A stretch of 64,000 bases of DNA from Rhizorhabdus sp049889055 (GCF_049889055.1 NZ_JBLTWO010000006.1:124001-188000); one strand, 5' to 3'. Shown: positions 36,920 to 45,860, numbered from the stretch's first letter. The notes: generated by a model not told the origin, from the sequence alone. Numbers and translations: made by a program.

Positions 36920-38512
36920 ATGAAACCCGTCACCGCCTTTGCCGTAGCCGCCCTGCTGCTGGGCGGCACACCCCTCGGCGCCGCGCCTGAGGAGAAGGCG
37001 GACAAGGCGCCGGCTTCGGCCACCCCCGCCCCGCCCGAAGCATGGGCGCCTGAGGAAGTGCGGAGCAGTGGCAGCGTCACGGTCGGGGGTGCGCGCATTC
37101 CCTATCAGGCGATTGCGGGGACGCTGATCGTCCACCCGAAGGACCATGACGCCGACGAGGCGAAGGCGGGGGACAAGGACGCGCCCGAGGCGTCGATGTT
37201 CTACACCGCCTATGTCCGCACCGGCGGGCCGGCGGGATCGCGGCCGATCACCTTCCTGTTCAATGGCGGGCCGGGGTCGTCGACGGTGTGGCTGCACATG
37301 GGCGCCTTCGGCCCGCGCCGGGTCGTCACCGGGGATGCGGGGCAGGTGACGAGTGCGCCCTATCGCACCGTCGACAACGCCTTCTCGCTGCTCGACGCGT
37401 CGGACCTCGTCTTCATCGACGCGCCCGGCACCGGGTTCAGCCGCACGCGGGGGAAGGACAAGGACAAGGCCTTTTACGGGGTCGACCAGGATATCCACGC
37501 CTTTGCCGATTTCATCACGCAATTCCTCACCCGGCACGGGCGCTGGTCGTCGCCCAAATATCTGTTCGGGGAAAGCTACGGCACGATGCGGGCGGCGGGG
37601 ATGACCAAGGCTCTGCAGGATGTCGACGTCGACCTGAACGGGGTGATCCTGCTGTCCGACATCCTCAACTGGGACCTGGTCCCCGACGATCCGCAGACCA
37701 ACCCCGGCGTCGACCTGCCCTATGTCGTGTCGCTGCCGACCTATGCCGCGACCGCCTGGTATCATCGCCGCGTCGCCGACCGCCCCGACGACCTTAAGGC
37801 CTTCCTTACCGAGGTCGAACGCTTCGCCACCACCGATTATGCGCTGGCGCTGATGCAGGGCAATGCGCTGCCCGAGGCGCAGCGGCAGGCGATCGCGGCG
37901 AAGCTGTCGGCCTATACCGGCCTGTCCACCGCCTATCTGCTGCGCAGCAATCTCCGCATCGAATATGGCGCGATGCAGAAGGAGCTGCTGCTCGACCAGG
38001 GGCTGACCACGGGCACGCTCGACACACGCTTCACCGGCTATACGATCGACCCGCTGTCGAAGCTCGCCGGCTACGACCCGCAGAGCGCGGCGGTGGGCGC
38101 GGCCTATGTCGCGGCGTTCAACGATTATGCGCGCGGCACGCTGCGCTATGGCGCGGGGCGGCCCTTTCGCTCCGGCATCGATATCTATGGCAGCTGGGAC
38201 TATAAGCATCAGCCGCCGGGCAGCGGAAAGCCGCTGATCGCGCTGCCCAACGTCCTGCCCGACCTGGCGGTGGCGATGAAGCGCAACCCGGCGATGAAGA
38301 TCCTGGTGACCGGCGGCTATTTTGACGTGTCGACGCCCTATTTTGCGGGGCGCTACGAACTGAGCCACCTGCCGGTGCCGCCCGCGCTGCAGGCGAATAT
38401 CGACTATCGCTATTATCCGTCGGGCCACATGGTCTATCTCCACGCGCCGTCGCTGCAGGCGATCCACGACGATGTCGCCGCCTTCATCCAGCGGAGCGCG
38501 GGCGGACGCTGA
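36920..38512 (+). CDS. S10 family serine carboxypeptidase-like peptidase, exported
   Basis: 530 residues from ATG 36920 (GGGGGAG upstream) with a signal peptide (to about GAAP, residue 22). Serine carboxypeptidase motifs: TFLFNGGPGSSTVWLHMGAF (oxyanion region), the nucleophile in KYLFGESYGTMRAAG (Ser219), an acid in VTGGYFDVSTPY, and a histidine in YPSGHMVYL. Members remove C-terminal residues from peptides or act on related substrates in the periplasm. Family fit is good; the substrate is unknown. Confidence 0.88.
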   Translation: MKPVTAFAVAALLLGGTPLGAAPEEKADKAPASATPAPPEAWAPEEVRSSGSVTVGGARIPYQAIAGTLIVHPKDHDADEAKAGDKDAPEASMFYTAYVRTGGPAGSRPITFLFNGGPGSSTVWLHMGAFGPRRVVTGDAGQVTSAPYRTVDNAFSLLDASDLVFIDAPGTGFSRTRGKDKDKAFYGVDQDIHAFADFITQFLTRHGRWSSPKYLFGESYGTMRAAGMTKALQDVDVDLNGVILLSDILNWDLVPDDPQTNPGVDLPYVVSLPTYAATAWYHRRVADRPDDLKAFLTEVERFATTDYALALMQGNALPEAQRQAIAAKLSAYTGLSTAYLLRSNLRIEYGAMQKELLLDQGLTTGTLDTRFTGYTIDPLSKLAGYDPQSAAVGAAYVAAFNDYARGTLRYGAGRPFRSGIDIYGSWDYKHQPPGSGKPLIALPNVLPDLAVAMKRNPAMKILVTGGYFDVSTPYFAGRYELSHLPVPPALQANIDYRYYPSGHMVYLHAPSLQAIHDDVAAFIQRSAGGR

Positions 38513-38544
38513 TCCTCCCGCCAGCCCCGATCAGCCCATAGCAA

Positions 38545-38838
38545 TCAGGCCGGCACGCGCTCCGCATGGCGCGGCGGGGCGATCCGGATCGGGCAGGCGA
38601 CGGCGAGCCCCAGCACCGCGTTGATCCGCCCGAGGCCGAGCCATTTCGCGCAGGAGGCGATCAGGTCGGCGATCTCGGCCGCGCTGAAGGCCGCGCGTAT
38701 CTCGTCCCAGAAGGCCTCGTCATAGGCCTGCTTGCCCGAGAGGGGTCGGGCGATTCTTACGGCGGCGTCCAGGAGGAGGGGATGTAGACGCCGCCGTTTC
38801 CGGCCAGGCCGAAAGGGGTCAATGCTTGCGGAAAGCAT
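38545..38838 (-). pseudogene. Remnant of a carboxymuconolactone decarboxylase (CMD) family gene
   Basis: The frame reads like only the C-terminal ~60 residues of a CMD/AhpD-like protein (AYDEAFWDEIRAAFSAAEIA, DLIASCAKWLGLGRINAVLG). The catalytic CxxC half is missing upstream, and the preceding residues are arginine-rich and unlike the family. The first ATG overlaps the end of a 36-residue gene and has no good ribosome site. A decayed gene is the best reading; a real short gene cannot be excluded. Confidence 0.5.
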
Positions 38839-38929
38839 CCTCGATGCTGACGACGCTCACCACCAGCATGAAGAGCGCGGCCGCCGCCACCGGCAGATAG
38901 AGATAATGGTCACCGATGAAGCCGATCAT
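38819..38929 (-). CDS. 36-residue single-pass membrane protein, FNR-box regulated
   Basis: 36 residues from ATG 38929, with GAGGAG about 8-9 nt upstream. The sequence is one hydrophobic helix (YLYLPVAAAALFMLVVSVVS) with a short charged C-terminus (IEDAFRKH). It is too short for most annotation pipelines. An FNR-like box (38985-38998) sits about 55 bp upstream, at the spacing expected for activation. It may be a small subunit or assembly partner of a respiratory complex, but no such neighbour is in the window. Confidence 0.6.
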   Translation of the reverse strand: MIGFIGDHYLYLPVAAAALFMLVVSVVSIEDAFRKH

Positions 38930-38984
38930 GTCGCTGTCTCCTCGTTCGATGAGAGGAGTTTCGCGCGGCGCGCGTGATTCGCAT

Positions 38985-38998
38985 TTGATCGAGGTCAA
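38985..38998 (-). promoter_or_regulatory. FNR/FixK-type box
   Basis: TTGATCGAGGTCAA, within TTTGATCGAGGTCAAA, matches the alphaproteobacterial FnrL/FixK consensus TTGAT-N4-(A/G)TCAA. It points to oxygen-limited expression of the 36-residue gene. Confidence 0.7.
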
Positions 38999-39032
38999 AG
39001 GCTGAAAAAACTTTGGGAGACCTGTCCAGCGG

Positions 39033-39659
39033 TCAGAGCAGGCCGCGACGCTCCAGCTCGGTACGCAGCGGGATCGCGCCCTGAAAATGATGGCCGGCGA
39101 TGCCCAGTGCCTCGGCGGCGCGGACATTGTCGTCGCGGTCGTCGATGAAGATCGCCTCGTGCGGCGCGAGGCCGAAACGGTCGAGCGCGAGCCGGTAGAT
39201 GGCGGGATCGGGCTTCACCAGCCGCTCGGTGCCCGACACGACGATATCCTCGAACAGATTGAAGATCGCCGCCTCGCGGGTGCGGAAGGGCGGCCAGAAT
39301 TCGTCGCTGAAATTGGTGATGGCATAGAGCGGGACGCCGCGCGCGTGCAGCGCGCGGACGATATCGCCCATGCCCGGCAACAGGCCGGTGACGGTCTCGG
39401 AGAAGCGGGGACCGAAGGCCGCGATCGCCTCGGCGAAGCGCGGCCACAGCGCGATCAGCTCGGCGCTCGTCTCGGCGAAGGGCCGGCCGGCATCATGCTG
39501 GTTGTGCCAGTCGAGCGTGACGACATCGCGCAGAAACAGTTCGAGCTCGTGCGTGGGCACGAGCTTTTCGAAGAACTGCCGGAGGTTCCAGTCGTAGAGC
39601 ACATTGCCGACATCGAAGATGACGGCGCGCGTGCGACCCTCGACCAGCGGGGTGATCAG
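39033..39659 (-). CDS. HAD-superfamily hydrolase with probable CTG start
   Basis: The frame opens before the first conventional start: GTG at 39602 would lose the nucleophile. Extending to the CTG at 39659 gives AVIFDVGNVLYDWN, the HAD motif I with the nucleophile Asp. The CTG overlaps the rpmJ stop (CTGA). Later motifs are YAITNFSDEF (motif II Thr), VKPDPAIYR (Lys, motif III) and FIDDRDDNVRAA (motif IV). It is 208 residues, HAD subfamily IA, likely a phosphatase or dehalogenase-like hydrolase. Substrate is unknown; the start codon is an inference. Confidence 0.7.
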   Translation of the reverse strand: MITPLVEGRTRAVIFDVGNVLYDWNLRQFFEKLVPTHELELFLRDVVTLDWHNQHDAGRPFAETSAELIALWPRFAEAIAAFGPRFSETVTGLLPGMGDIVRALHARGVPLYAITNFSDEFWPPFRTREAAIFNLFEDIVVSGTERLVKPDPAIYRLALDRFGLAPHEAIFIDDRDDNVRAAEALGIAGHHFQGAIPLRTELERRGLL

Positions 39660-39781
39660 CCCTGACGCGCCTTGAAGCGGCGGTTGGTCTTGTTGATCAC
39701 ATAGGTGCGGCCACGGCGACGGATCACGCGGTTATCCCGATGACGGTCCTTGAGGGACTTGAGCGAATTGCGGATCTTCAT
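39656..39781 (-). CDS. rpmJ: Ribosomal protein bL36, cysteine-free type
   Basis: 41 residues, MKIRNSLKSLKDRHRDNRVI start, ending NRRFKARQG. The zinc-ribbon cysteines of standard bL36 are absent, as in the YkgO/C-minus type normal for alphaproteobacteria. It is too short for many ORF callers. Its TGA overlaps the CTG proposed for the HAD gene. Confidence 0.92.
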   Translation of the reverse strand: MKIRNSLKSLKDRHRDNRVIRRRGRTYVINKTNRRFKARQG

Positions 39782-40045
39782 GGCGAACGCGCCTGCTTTC
39801 TAACCTGATATGTTGAAAAACGAGGCGTCCCCCTATGGTCTGGCCGCCGATGAGTCAATGTCTGTTTTGCCCGGCCGCCCGTGCTCATCGTGCAAATCGG
39901 CCCCGTTTCCATCGTCCTGGACCATATTCCATCCCCTGTCGCGGCGAATCGTTCATGGACAGTCCAGTTTTCATGATGCACCCAAAACGACGCTGCGGCG
40001 TTGAGATCGGAGCATGGCCGGAGAGCATCGGCCGGGAGGTTCTGT

Positions 40046-40660
40046 ATGAAGTCGATTGTGTCCAAGGCGATCCTGCTCGGTTGCGCGGCGGCGCTGGCCG
40101 GCTGTGCGGCGCAGACCCCCGAGGTCCGCGTGACCCGTTTCCATCTGGGCCAGCCGATCGCGTCGGGCGAGATCGCGGTGACGTCACGCGACCCGACGCT
40201 GGCCAAGGATCTGGAGTTCCAGACCTATGCCCGCATCGTCGCGTCGGAGCTGCAGCGCCAGAATTTCAGCATCGCACCCGACATCGCCAGGTCCGAACAG
40301 GTCGCGGTGGTCGACGTCGAGCGCAACTGGCGCCCGACCGGCCAGCGCAGTGGATCGTCGATGTCGATCGGCCTGGGCGGCGGCAGCGGCGGCGGCTGGG
40401 GCGGCGGCACCGGCGTGGGCCTGGGCGGATCGGTCAGCTTCCCGATCGGCAAGTCGAAGGAGCGGATGGACGTCGCCACCCGCCTGTCGGTGCAGATCAA
40501 GCGCCGCTCGGAAGGCACGATCATCTGGGAAGGCCGCGCCGAGACCATCTCGCGCGACGGCGCGCCCGAATCGGCACCCGAGGCCGCCGTCTCTCGGCTC
40601 GCCTCGGCTCTGTTCAGGGACTTCCCCGGCCGTTCGGGCGAGACTATCACGGTAAAATGA
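40046..40660 (+). CDS. DUF4136 lipoprotein
   Basis: 204 residues from ATG 40046, with GGGAGG 6 nt upstream. Lipobox is AAALAGC (Cys20). The mature part resembles DUF4136 (TPEVRVTRFHLGQPIASGEI, YARIVASELQRQNFSIAP), and contains a Gly-rich loop (GLGGGSGGGWGGG) near residue 115. It is likely an outer-membrane lipoprotein of unknown function. The TGA overlaps the ATG of the M14 peptidase (ATGA). Confidence 0.8.
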   Translation: MKSIVSKAILLGCAAALAGCAAQTPEVRVTRFHLGQPIASGEIAVTSRDPTLAKDLEFQTYARIVASELQRQNFSIAPDIARSEQVAVVDVERNWRPTGQRSGSSMSIGLGGGSGGGWGGGTGVGLGGSVSFPIGKSKERMDVATRLSVQIKRRSEGTIIWEGRAETISRDGAPESAPEAAVSRLASALFRDFPGRSGETITVK

Positions 40661-41799
40661 CAGCATTTGACGGCATCGCCATTTCGAGCCGCTTCGACAG
40701 CGGCAACATCTCGGTCCTCGGTCGCGAGGGAAACCGCTTCGACCTGGCCATCTACAAGGACCACCTGTCCGACTTCTACCAGTGGTTCCACTTCCGCCTG
40801 ACCGGGGCGAAGGGGGTTCCGCTGGTCCTGCGCATCGGCAATGCCGGTGGCGCGGCCTATCCCCAGGGCTGGACCAACTATCGCGCCTGCGCCTCTTCGG
40901 ACCGCGAGACGTGGCGCCGGGTGGATACCGACTATATTGACGGCGCGCTGACGATCCGCATCACGCCCGAGGCCGACGCCGTCTGGCTCGCTTATTTCGC
41001 GCCCTATTCGATGGAACGCCACCATGACCTGGTCGCGCGCATCGCCGGCCGGCCGGGCGTCCGCCACGAGCGGATCGGCGAGACGCTCGACGGACAGGAC
41101 ATCGACCTGCTGACCCTCGGCGAGGGACCGAAGACAGTGTGGCTCTACGCGCGCCAGCATCCGGGCGAGACCATGGCCGAATGGTGGATGGAGGGCGCAC
41201 TCGAGCGGCTGACCGATCCGCATGACCCGGTCGCGCGCAGCCTGCGCCGCCGCGCCACCTTCCACATCGTCCCCAATATGAACCCCGACGGATCGCGGCG
41301 CGGCCATCTGCGCACCAATGCGGCGGGCGTGAACCTCAATCGCGAATGGGCCGCGCCGACCGCCGAGCGCAGCCCCGAAGTGCTGTGCGTGCTCCAGCGC
41401 ATGGACCAGACCGGGGTCGACTTCGCGATGGACGTCCATGGCGACGAGGCGATCCCGCACGCCTTCATCGCGGGTTTCGAGGGCATACCGAACTGGACCG
41501 AGGATCAGGGCCGGCTCTATCATCTGTTTCGCGACACGCTGGCGCGCTGCACGCCCGATTTCCAGACGCGCCACGGCTATGGCGTCGCGCCCAAAGGCAA
41601 GGCCAATCTGGCGATGTCGACCAACCAGCTCGCCCAGCGCTTCGGCTGCGTGTCGACCACGCTGGAAATGCCGTTCAAGGAGAATGACGACCTGCCCGAT
41701 CCCGAGCATGGCTGGTCGCCCGAACGGTCGATGCGGCTGGGTCACGCCTGCCTCGACGCGCTTCACCAGATATTGGACGAACTGCCGGCGCGGGGCTGA
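40657..41799 (+). CDS. M14 metallocarboxypeptidase (cytosolic carboxypeptidase-like)
   Basis: 380 residues from ATG 40657, overlapping the DUF4136 stop. The first 120 residues form a beta-rich domain typical of the CCP/AGBL group of M14. The peptidase follows with zinc ligands in ARQHPGETMAEWWMEG (His168, Glu171) and DVHGDEAIPHAF (His261), and a catalytic Glu near residue 337 in STTLEMPF. Eukaryotic CCPs remove polyglutamate from proteins; the bacterial substrate is unknown. The lack of a signal peptide means it is cytosolic. Confidence 0.85.
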   Translation: MTAFDGIAISSRFDSGNISVLGREGNRFDLAIYKDHLSDFYQWFHFRLTGAKGVPLVLRIGNAGGAAYPQGWTNYRACASSDRETWRRVDTDYIDGALTIRITPEADAVWLAYFAPYSMERHHDLVARIAGRPGVRHERIGETLDGQDIDLLTLGEGPKTVWLYARQHPGETMAEWWMEGALERLTDPHDPVARSLRRRATFHIVPNMNPDGSRRGHLRTNAAGVNLNREWAAPTAERSPEVLCVLQRMDQTGVDFAMDVHGDEAIPHAFIAGFEGIPNWTEDQGRLYHLFRDTLARCTPDFQTRHGYGVAPKGKANLAMSTNQLAQRFGCVSTTLEMPFKENDDLPDPEHGWSPERSMRLGHACLDALHQILDELPARG

Positions 41800-41817
41800 C
41801 CGCGCCGGCCGCGCGGT

Positions 41818-42156
41818 TCAGGCGCGCCCCGCCCCGCGTTCGGTCGCACTCTCTTGTAGAAGTGCCACCGTCGCCTCGTCGAGCGGGCGATCGAAGCGGC
41901 AACCCGCCTCGCGGCCGTCGGCCCAGACGATGTGCGCGTCGACCAATCCCCGTCCGGGCAGCGCCAGGCCGATCGAGGTTTCGGGTTCGAGGTCCTGATA
42001 GAGGCGCAGCCGGGCACCACCCGAGGAAATGTCGATGATGCGGCAGGGCGCGCGGCTTGCCGTCCTCAGGCGAATCTGGGTTTCGAATGCGGCGGCATGC
42101 CGGGGCGCCGTCCTGCGGCATCGACCTTCACGGACCACCACTTCCGAAGAAAACAT
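41818..42156 (-). CDS. PilZ domain protein (c-di-GMP effector)
   Basis: 112 residues. PilZ signs are the N-terminal RRTAPRHAAAFETQIRL (RxxxR-type) and CRIIDISSGGARLRLYQD (DxSxxG). It should bind cyclic-di-GMP and act through an unknown partner, for example in motility or exopolysaccharide output. ATG at 42156 has GGGGAG close upstream (4 nt). Confidence 0.8.
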   Translation of the reverse strand: MFSSEVVVREGRCRRTAPRHAAAFETQIRLRTASRAPCRIIDISSGGARLRLYQDLEPETSIGLALPGRGLVDAHIVWADGREAGCRFDRPLDEATVALLQESATERGAGRA

Positions 42157-42276
42157 AGATCTCCCCTGCCGCGCCGATCCCCACGGCCCCCGCCGCTGGT
42201 CGCCATCGATCGCGATCGCCTAAGGGGTATTACTGAGGTCGCCCCGGACGAGCAACGGCCAATCTGGCCAGCGGAG

Positions 42277-42843
42277 TCAGGCGTCCAGCTCGATGTCCCA
42301 GTAGAGCCAGTCGCGCCAGCTCTGGTGCAGATAATGGGGCGGGAAACTGCGCCCATTTTCCTGCAATTCCCAGCTGGTCGGCCGGCGCGGCGTCTCGAAC
42401 AGGCGCATGCCCGCCTGGCGCGGGGTGCGTCCGCCCTTGCGCAGATTGCACGGCGCGCAGGCGGTGGAGACATTCTCCCAGGTCGTGCGCCCGCCCTGGG
42501 CGCGCGGGATGACATGGTCGAAGGTCAGGTCGGTCGTGGCGCCGCAATATTGGCAGGAGAAGCGGTCGCGCAGGAACAGGTTGAAGCGGGTGAACGCCGG
42601 GTGCTCCGACTGGCGCACATATTGGCGCAGCGCGATGACCGAGGGCAGCTTCATCGCAAAATTCGGGCTGCGCACCTCGCGGTCATATTGGGAGACGATG
42701 TCGACCCGTTCGAGGAAAACCGCCTTTATCGCCGTCTGCCAGTTCCACAGCGACAGCGGATAATAGCTGAGAGGGGTATAGTCGGCATTGAGGACGAGCG
42801 CCGGGCAACTGTCCGGATGGCGCATAAGATCGGAGTGGTACAT
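42277..42843 (-). CDS. HNH endonuclease family protein
   Basis: 188 residues from MYHSDLMRHPDSCPALVLNA at 42843; the longer opening to 43008 is less likely as it would run against gluQ. The HNH core is FSCQYCGATTDLTFDHVIPR, then AQGGRTTWENVSTACAPCN with two CxxC pairs. Such small stand-alone HNH proteins are widespread in alphaproteobacteria next to core genes; their role is unknown, and restriction is not implied. Confidence 0.8.
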   Translation of the reverse strand: MYHSDLMRHPDSCPALVLNADYTPLSYYPLSLWNWQTAIKAVFLERVDIVSQYDREVRSPNFAMKLPSVIALRQYVRQSEHPAFTRFNLFLRDRFSCQYCGATTDLTFDHVIPRAQGGRTTWENVSTACAPCNLRKGGRTPRQAGMRLFETPRRPTSWELQENGRSFPPHYLHQSWRDWLYWDIELDA

Positions 42844-43016
42844 GGTCGAACCAGGCCTCCCGCAAAGTGGAGAACCGGTCGCTTCGCCCTCGACCTTCCG
42901 TTCGCACACCGGAACGCCTATGGCCGAACCGGCCGCGTCCTCTGTGGCCACTCTTTCGCCGGAAAGCGTGACATGGGCATGACAGCATTTCCGTTGACTC
43001 CTCGTCAAGAGTCCGA

Positions 43017-43874
43017 ATGCACGGGCCGCTGATTTCCCGATTCGCGCCGAGCCCGACAGGGCGTCTGCATCTGGGTCATGCCTATTCGGCGATGCGTGCC
43101 CACGACCTTGCCCGCGCCGCCGGTGGGCGCTTCCTGTTGAGGATCGAGGATATCGATCCGGGCCGCTGCCGGCCCGAGCATGTCGCGGGCATCATCGGGG
43201 ATCTGCGCTGGCTGGGCCTTGACTGGGACGGGCCACCCCTGTTCCAGTCGGCACGCCTGCCGCTCTACGCCGCCGCGCTCGACCGGCTGAAGGCGATGGA
43301 CCTCGTCTATCCCTGTTTCTGCACCCGCGCGCGGATCGCCGCCGAGATCGCCGCCAGCGCCAGCGCGCCGCACGGCCCCGATGGCCCGCTCTATCCGGGG
43401 CTCTGCCGCACGCTGTCGGCCGGCGAGCGCGCCGCCCGGATCGCCGCGGGCGAGGCCCATGCCTGGCGGCTCGACTGCATGCGCGCCGCCGCGCTGGCGG
43501 GGCCGCTTCAGTGGCACGATGAGCAAGCCGGCAGCGTGACCGCCCGGCCCGACATCCATGGCGACGTCGTCCTCGCGCGCAAGGACGCGCCGACCAGCTA
43601 TCATCTGGCCGTCACGGTCGACGATGCGGCGCAGGGCATCAGCGACGTGGTGCGCGGCCGCGATCTGTTCGAGGCGACCCATGTCCACCGCCTGCTCCAG
43701 GCGCTGCTCGGGCTGCCGACACCGCATTATCATCATCATGGCCTGCTGACCGACGCAGACGGCAATCGCCTCGCCAAGCGCGCGGGATCACCCTCGCTGG
43801 CATCGATGCGCGAAGCGGGGGCCGACCCGGCCGCAATCCTGGCGCAGCTGCGCGAGGCGCGCGACACGGCCTGA
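43017..43874 (+). CDS. gluQ: Glutamyl-Q tRNA(Asp) synthetase
   Basis: 285 residues, a truncated GluRS lacking the anticodon-binding domain. It glutamylates queuosine in tRNA-Asp. ATP site HLGHAYSAMRAH (HIGH variant), zinc-binding YPCFCTRARIAAE, and a KMSKS-like NRLAKRAGSPSLASM. The start has no clear Shine-Dalgarno. It diverges from the HNH gene. Confidence 0.9.
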   Translation: MHGPLISRFAPSPTGRLHLGHAYSAMRAHDLARAAGGRFLLRIEDIDPGRCRPEHVAGIIGDLRWLGLDWDGPPLFQSARLPLYAAALDRLKAMDLVYPCFCTRARIAAEIAASASAPHGPDGPLYPGLCRTLSAGERAARIAAGEAHAWRLDCMRAAALAGPLQWHDEQAGSVTARPDIHGDVVLARKDAPTSYHLAVTVDDAAQGISDVVRGRDLFEATHVHRLLQALLGLPTPHYHHHGLLTDADGNRLAKRAGSPSLASMREAGADPAAILAQLREARDTA

Positions 43875-43889
43875 TCGGAGAAGCCCGGC

Positions 43890-45860
43890 TCAGCCGCCGA
43901 TGCGCGCGGCGGTGCGGGCCGTTGCCCGGTAGAGCAGCGCCAGCAGCAGCACGACCAGCAGCGTCCCCGCCGCCATGGCGACGCCCGGATGCCCGCCGCC
44001 CACCAGCGCCAGCGGTTCGCCGCTACCGGTCGCGACGATCAGACCGGCCAGCAGCACGCCGAACAGGCTTTCGCCGACGATGAAGCCCGACGCGAGCAGC
44101 ACGCCCAGCCGCTGCGCGGCGCCCTCGCGATGGCGCCGGTCGTAAAGATGGCCGATCACTGCACCGATCACCACCGGCAAGGTCGCCGACATCGGCAGAT
44201 AGATGCCGATGCCTACCGCCAGCGGCGGCAGGCGCAGCAACCCGCGCCGGCCGAGCAGCGCATCCAGCGCGACCAGCACGAGACCTGCGCCCGCGCCGAG
44301 GAAGATCATGTTCCAGTCGAGCCCTTCGCCCAATATGCCCCGCGCGAGCCCCGCGATCAGCGTTGCCTGCGGGGCGGGCAGCGGTGAGGCGGGGCTTGGC
44401 AACCCCGTGCCCGGCAGCGGCGCGAAACCATAGGCGCGGTTGAGCAGGTCGAGGATCGGCGGGATCACCGCCGAGCCGGCGAGCGTGCCGATCATGAGGG
44501 CAACCTGCTGCTTCCAGGGCGTGGCACCAATCAGCTGGCCGGTCTTGAGATCCTGAAGATTGTCATTGGCGATCACCGCGCAGGCGAGCACGAGCGCGGT
44601 CACGAACAGCGCGAAGGCGACCAGCTGCGGAACCGCATCAGCCCCCGCCAGCGGCCGCACCGCCACCGCCAGCAGCAGCGCCGAGCCCAGCACCGCTAGA
44701 ATGGCGAGCCCCGATACCGGGCTGTTCGACGAGCCGATCAGCCCGGCCATATAGCCGCACACGGCCGCGACGAAGCCGCCCATCAGCAGGACATAGATGT
44801 AGAAAGCGAAGGACAAAGGCAGCGCCATGCCGGCGAGCGGACCACTGCGCAGAAAATGCCACAGCAGCGCGAGGATCGGCAGCGCCACCAGCGCAACGAT
44901 GATGGCGAGCCAGCCGACCGGCATGTCGCGCTCTTCGATCGGCAGCAGCGCACCTTCGGCCTTGCGGCGGCGCGAGGCGGCAACCGCGTCGGCCATGCCC
45001 TGCCACAGCGGGCGGGCGAGCTTGCCGAGCGTCCAGATCGAAGCGGCAGCGATCACCCCGGCGCCGAAAAAGCGCACCTGTCCGCCGAACACCGCCAGCG
45101 CGGCGTCTTCGGCAGGGCCCGGCGCGGCGGCGATTGCCGACAAGATCGGGGTGGCGACGCCGAAAGCGATCAGCAACCCGAGCCCCATGGCAAGCCCGAC
45201 CGACAGGCCGACAAGATGGCCGGCGCCCAGCAGCGCGAAGGACAGGGAAGCGGAGATGCCGGTGGCCGCAGACGTGCCGCCGATGCGGAACCAGGTCGAC
45301 GCTTCGGCCGCAACCAGCCTGGTCGCGCCCAGCAAAGCAAAGCCGACCGAGGCGAGCGAGCCCAGCCCGATCGTCCGCAGCCCGGCCCGTGCCTCGGCCG
45401 CACCCTCGACGGTCTGGGTGCCGACCTTGAGCACCTCGGCCGCCGCGACACCCTCGGGATAGGGCAGGTCGGATCCGGTCACGAGCGCACGCCTCAACGG
45501 CACCGACAAGACCACCCCCATCATGCCGCCCGACGCGCAGAGCAGGAAGGTCTGCCAAAAAGGAAAGCCCTGCCACCAGCCGATCATCACGAGTCCGGGC
45601 AGAACGAAGATGATCGAGGCGATGCAGCCCGCCGCCGATGCCACCGTCTGGACGATGTTGTTTTCGAAGATCGTGCTGCCCCGCACCATCCGCAGCAGCG
45701 CCATCGAGATGACGGCGGCGGGGATGGAGGTCGCGAAGGTCAGGCCGACCCTGAGCCCGAGATAGACATTGGCCGCCGTGAAGATGAAGGTGATCGCGAT
45801 ACCGAGCAGCACGCCGCGCAGCGTGAGCTCCCGCACCATCTGGCCGGATTTCGCCGTCAT
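43890..45860 (-). CDS. OPT family oligopeptide transporter
   Basis: 656 residues from MTAKSGQMVRELTLRGVL at 45860 (GAGGTGTG upstream). About 15-16 hydrophobic helices throughout; the OPT start region (LGIAITFIFTAANVYLGLRV) and NPDLKTGQLIGATPWKQQV-like segment (here DNLQDLKTGQLIGATPWKQ) are typical. The family carries oligopeptides or metal-chelator complexes. It is predicted inner-membrane. Substrate is not readable from sequence. Confidence 0.88.
   Translation of the reverse strand: MTAKSGQMVRELTLRGVLLGIAITFIFTAANVYLGLRVGLTFATSIPAAVISMALLRMVRGSTIFENNIVQTVASAAGCIASIIFVLPGLVMIGWWQGFPFWQTFLLCASGGMMGVVLSVPLRRALVTGSDLPYPEGVAAAEVLKVGTQTVEGAAEARAGLRTIGLGSLASVGFALLGATRLVAAEASTWFRIGGTSAATGISASLSFALLGAGHLVGLSVGLAMGLGLLIAFGVATPILSAIAAAPGPAEDAALAVFGGQVRFFGAGVIAAASIWTLGKLARPLWQGMADAVAASRRRKAEGALLPIEERDMPVGWLAIIVALVALPILALLWHFLRSGPLAGMALPLSFAFYIYVLLMGGFVAAVCGYMAGLIGSSNSPVSGLAILAVLGSALLLAVAVRPLAGADAVPQLVAFALFVTALVLACAVIANDNLQDLKTGQLIGATPWKQQVALMIGTLAGSAVIPPILDLLNRAYGFAPLPGTGLPSPASPLPAPQATLIAGLARGILGEGLDWNMIFLGAGAGLVLVALDALLGRRGLLRLPPLAVGIGIYLPMSATLPVVIGAVIGHLYDRRHREGAAQRLGVLLASGFIVGESLFGVLLAGLIVATGSGEPLALVGGGHPGVAMAAGTLLVVLLLALLYRATARTAARIGG

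Noticed and set aside
39033..39602. HAD gene starting at the GTG at 39602
   Set aside because: That start removes the nucleophile Asp of motif I, so it would give a dead enzyme.
39835..40656. Extended N-terminus for the M14 peptidase
   Set aside because: It would overlap the DUF4136 lipoprotein entirely and is arginine-rich nonsense; ATG 40657 has the coupled ATGA.
42844..43008. Longer N-terminus for the HNH protein
   Set aside because: It would reach the gluQ start region and the extra residues show no family similarity.
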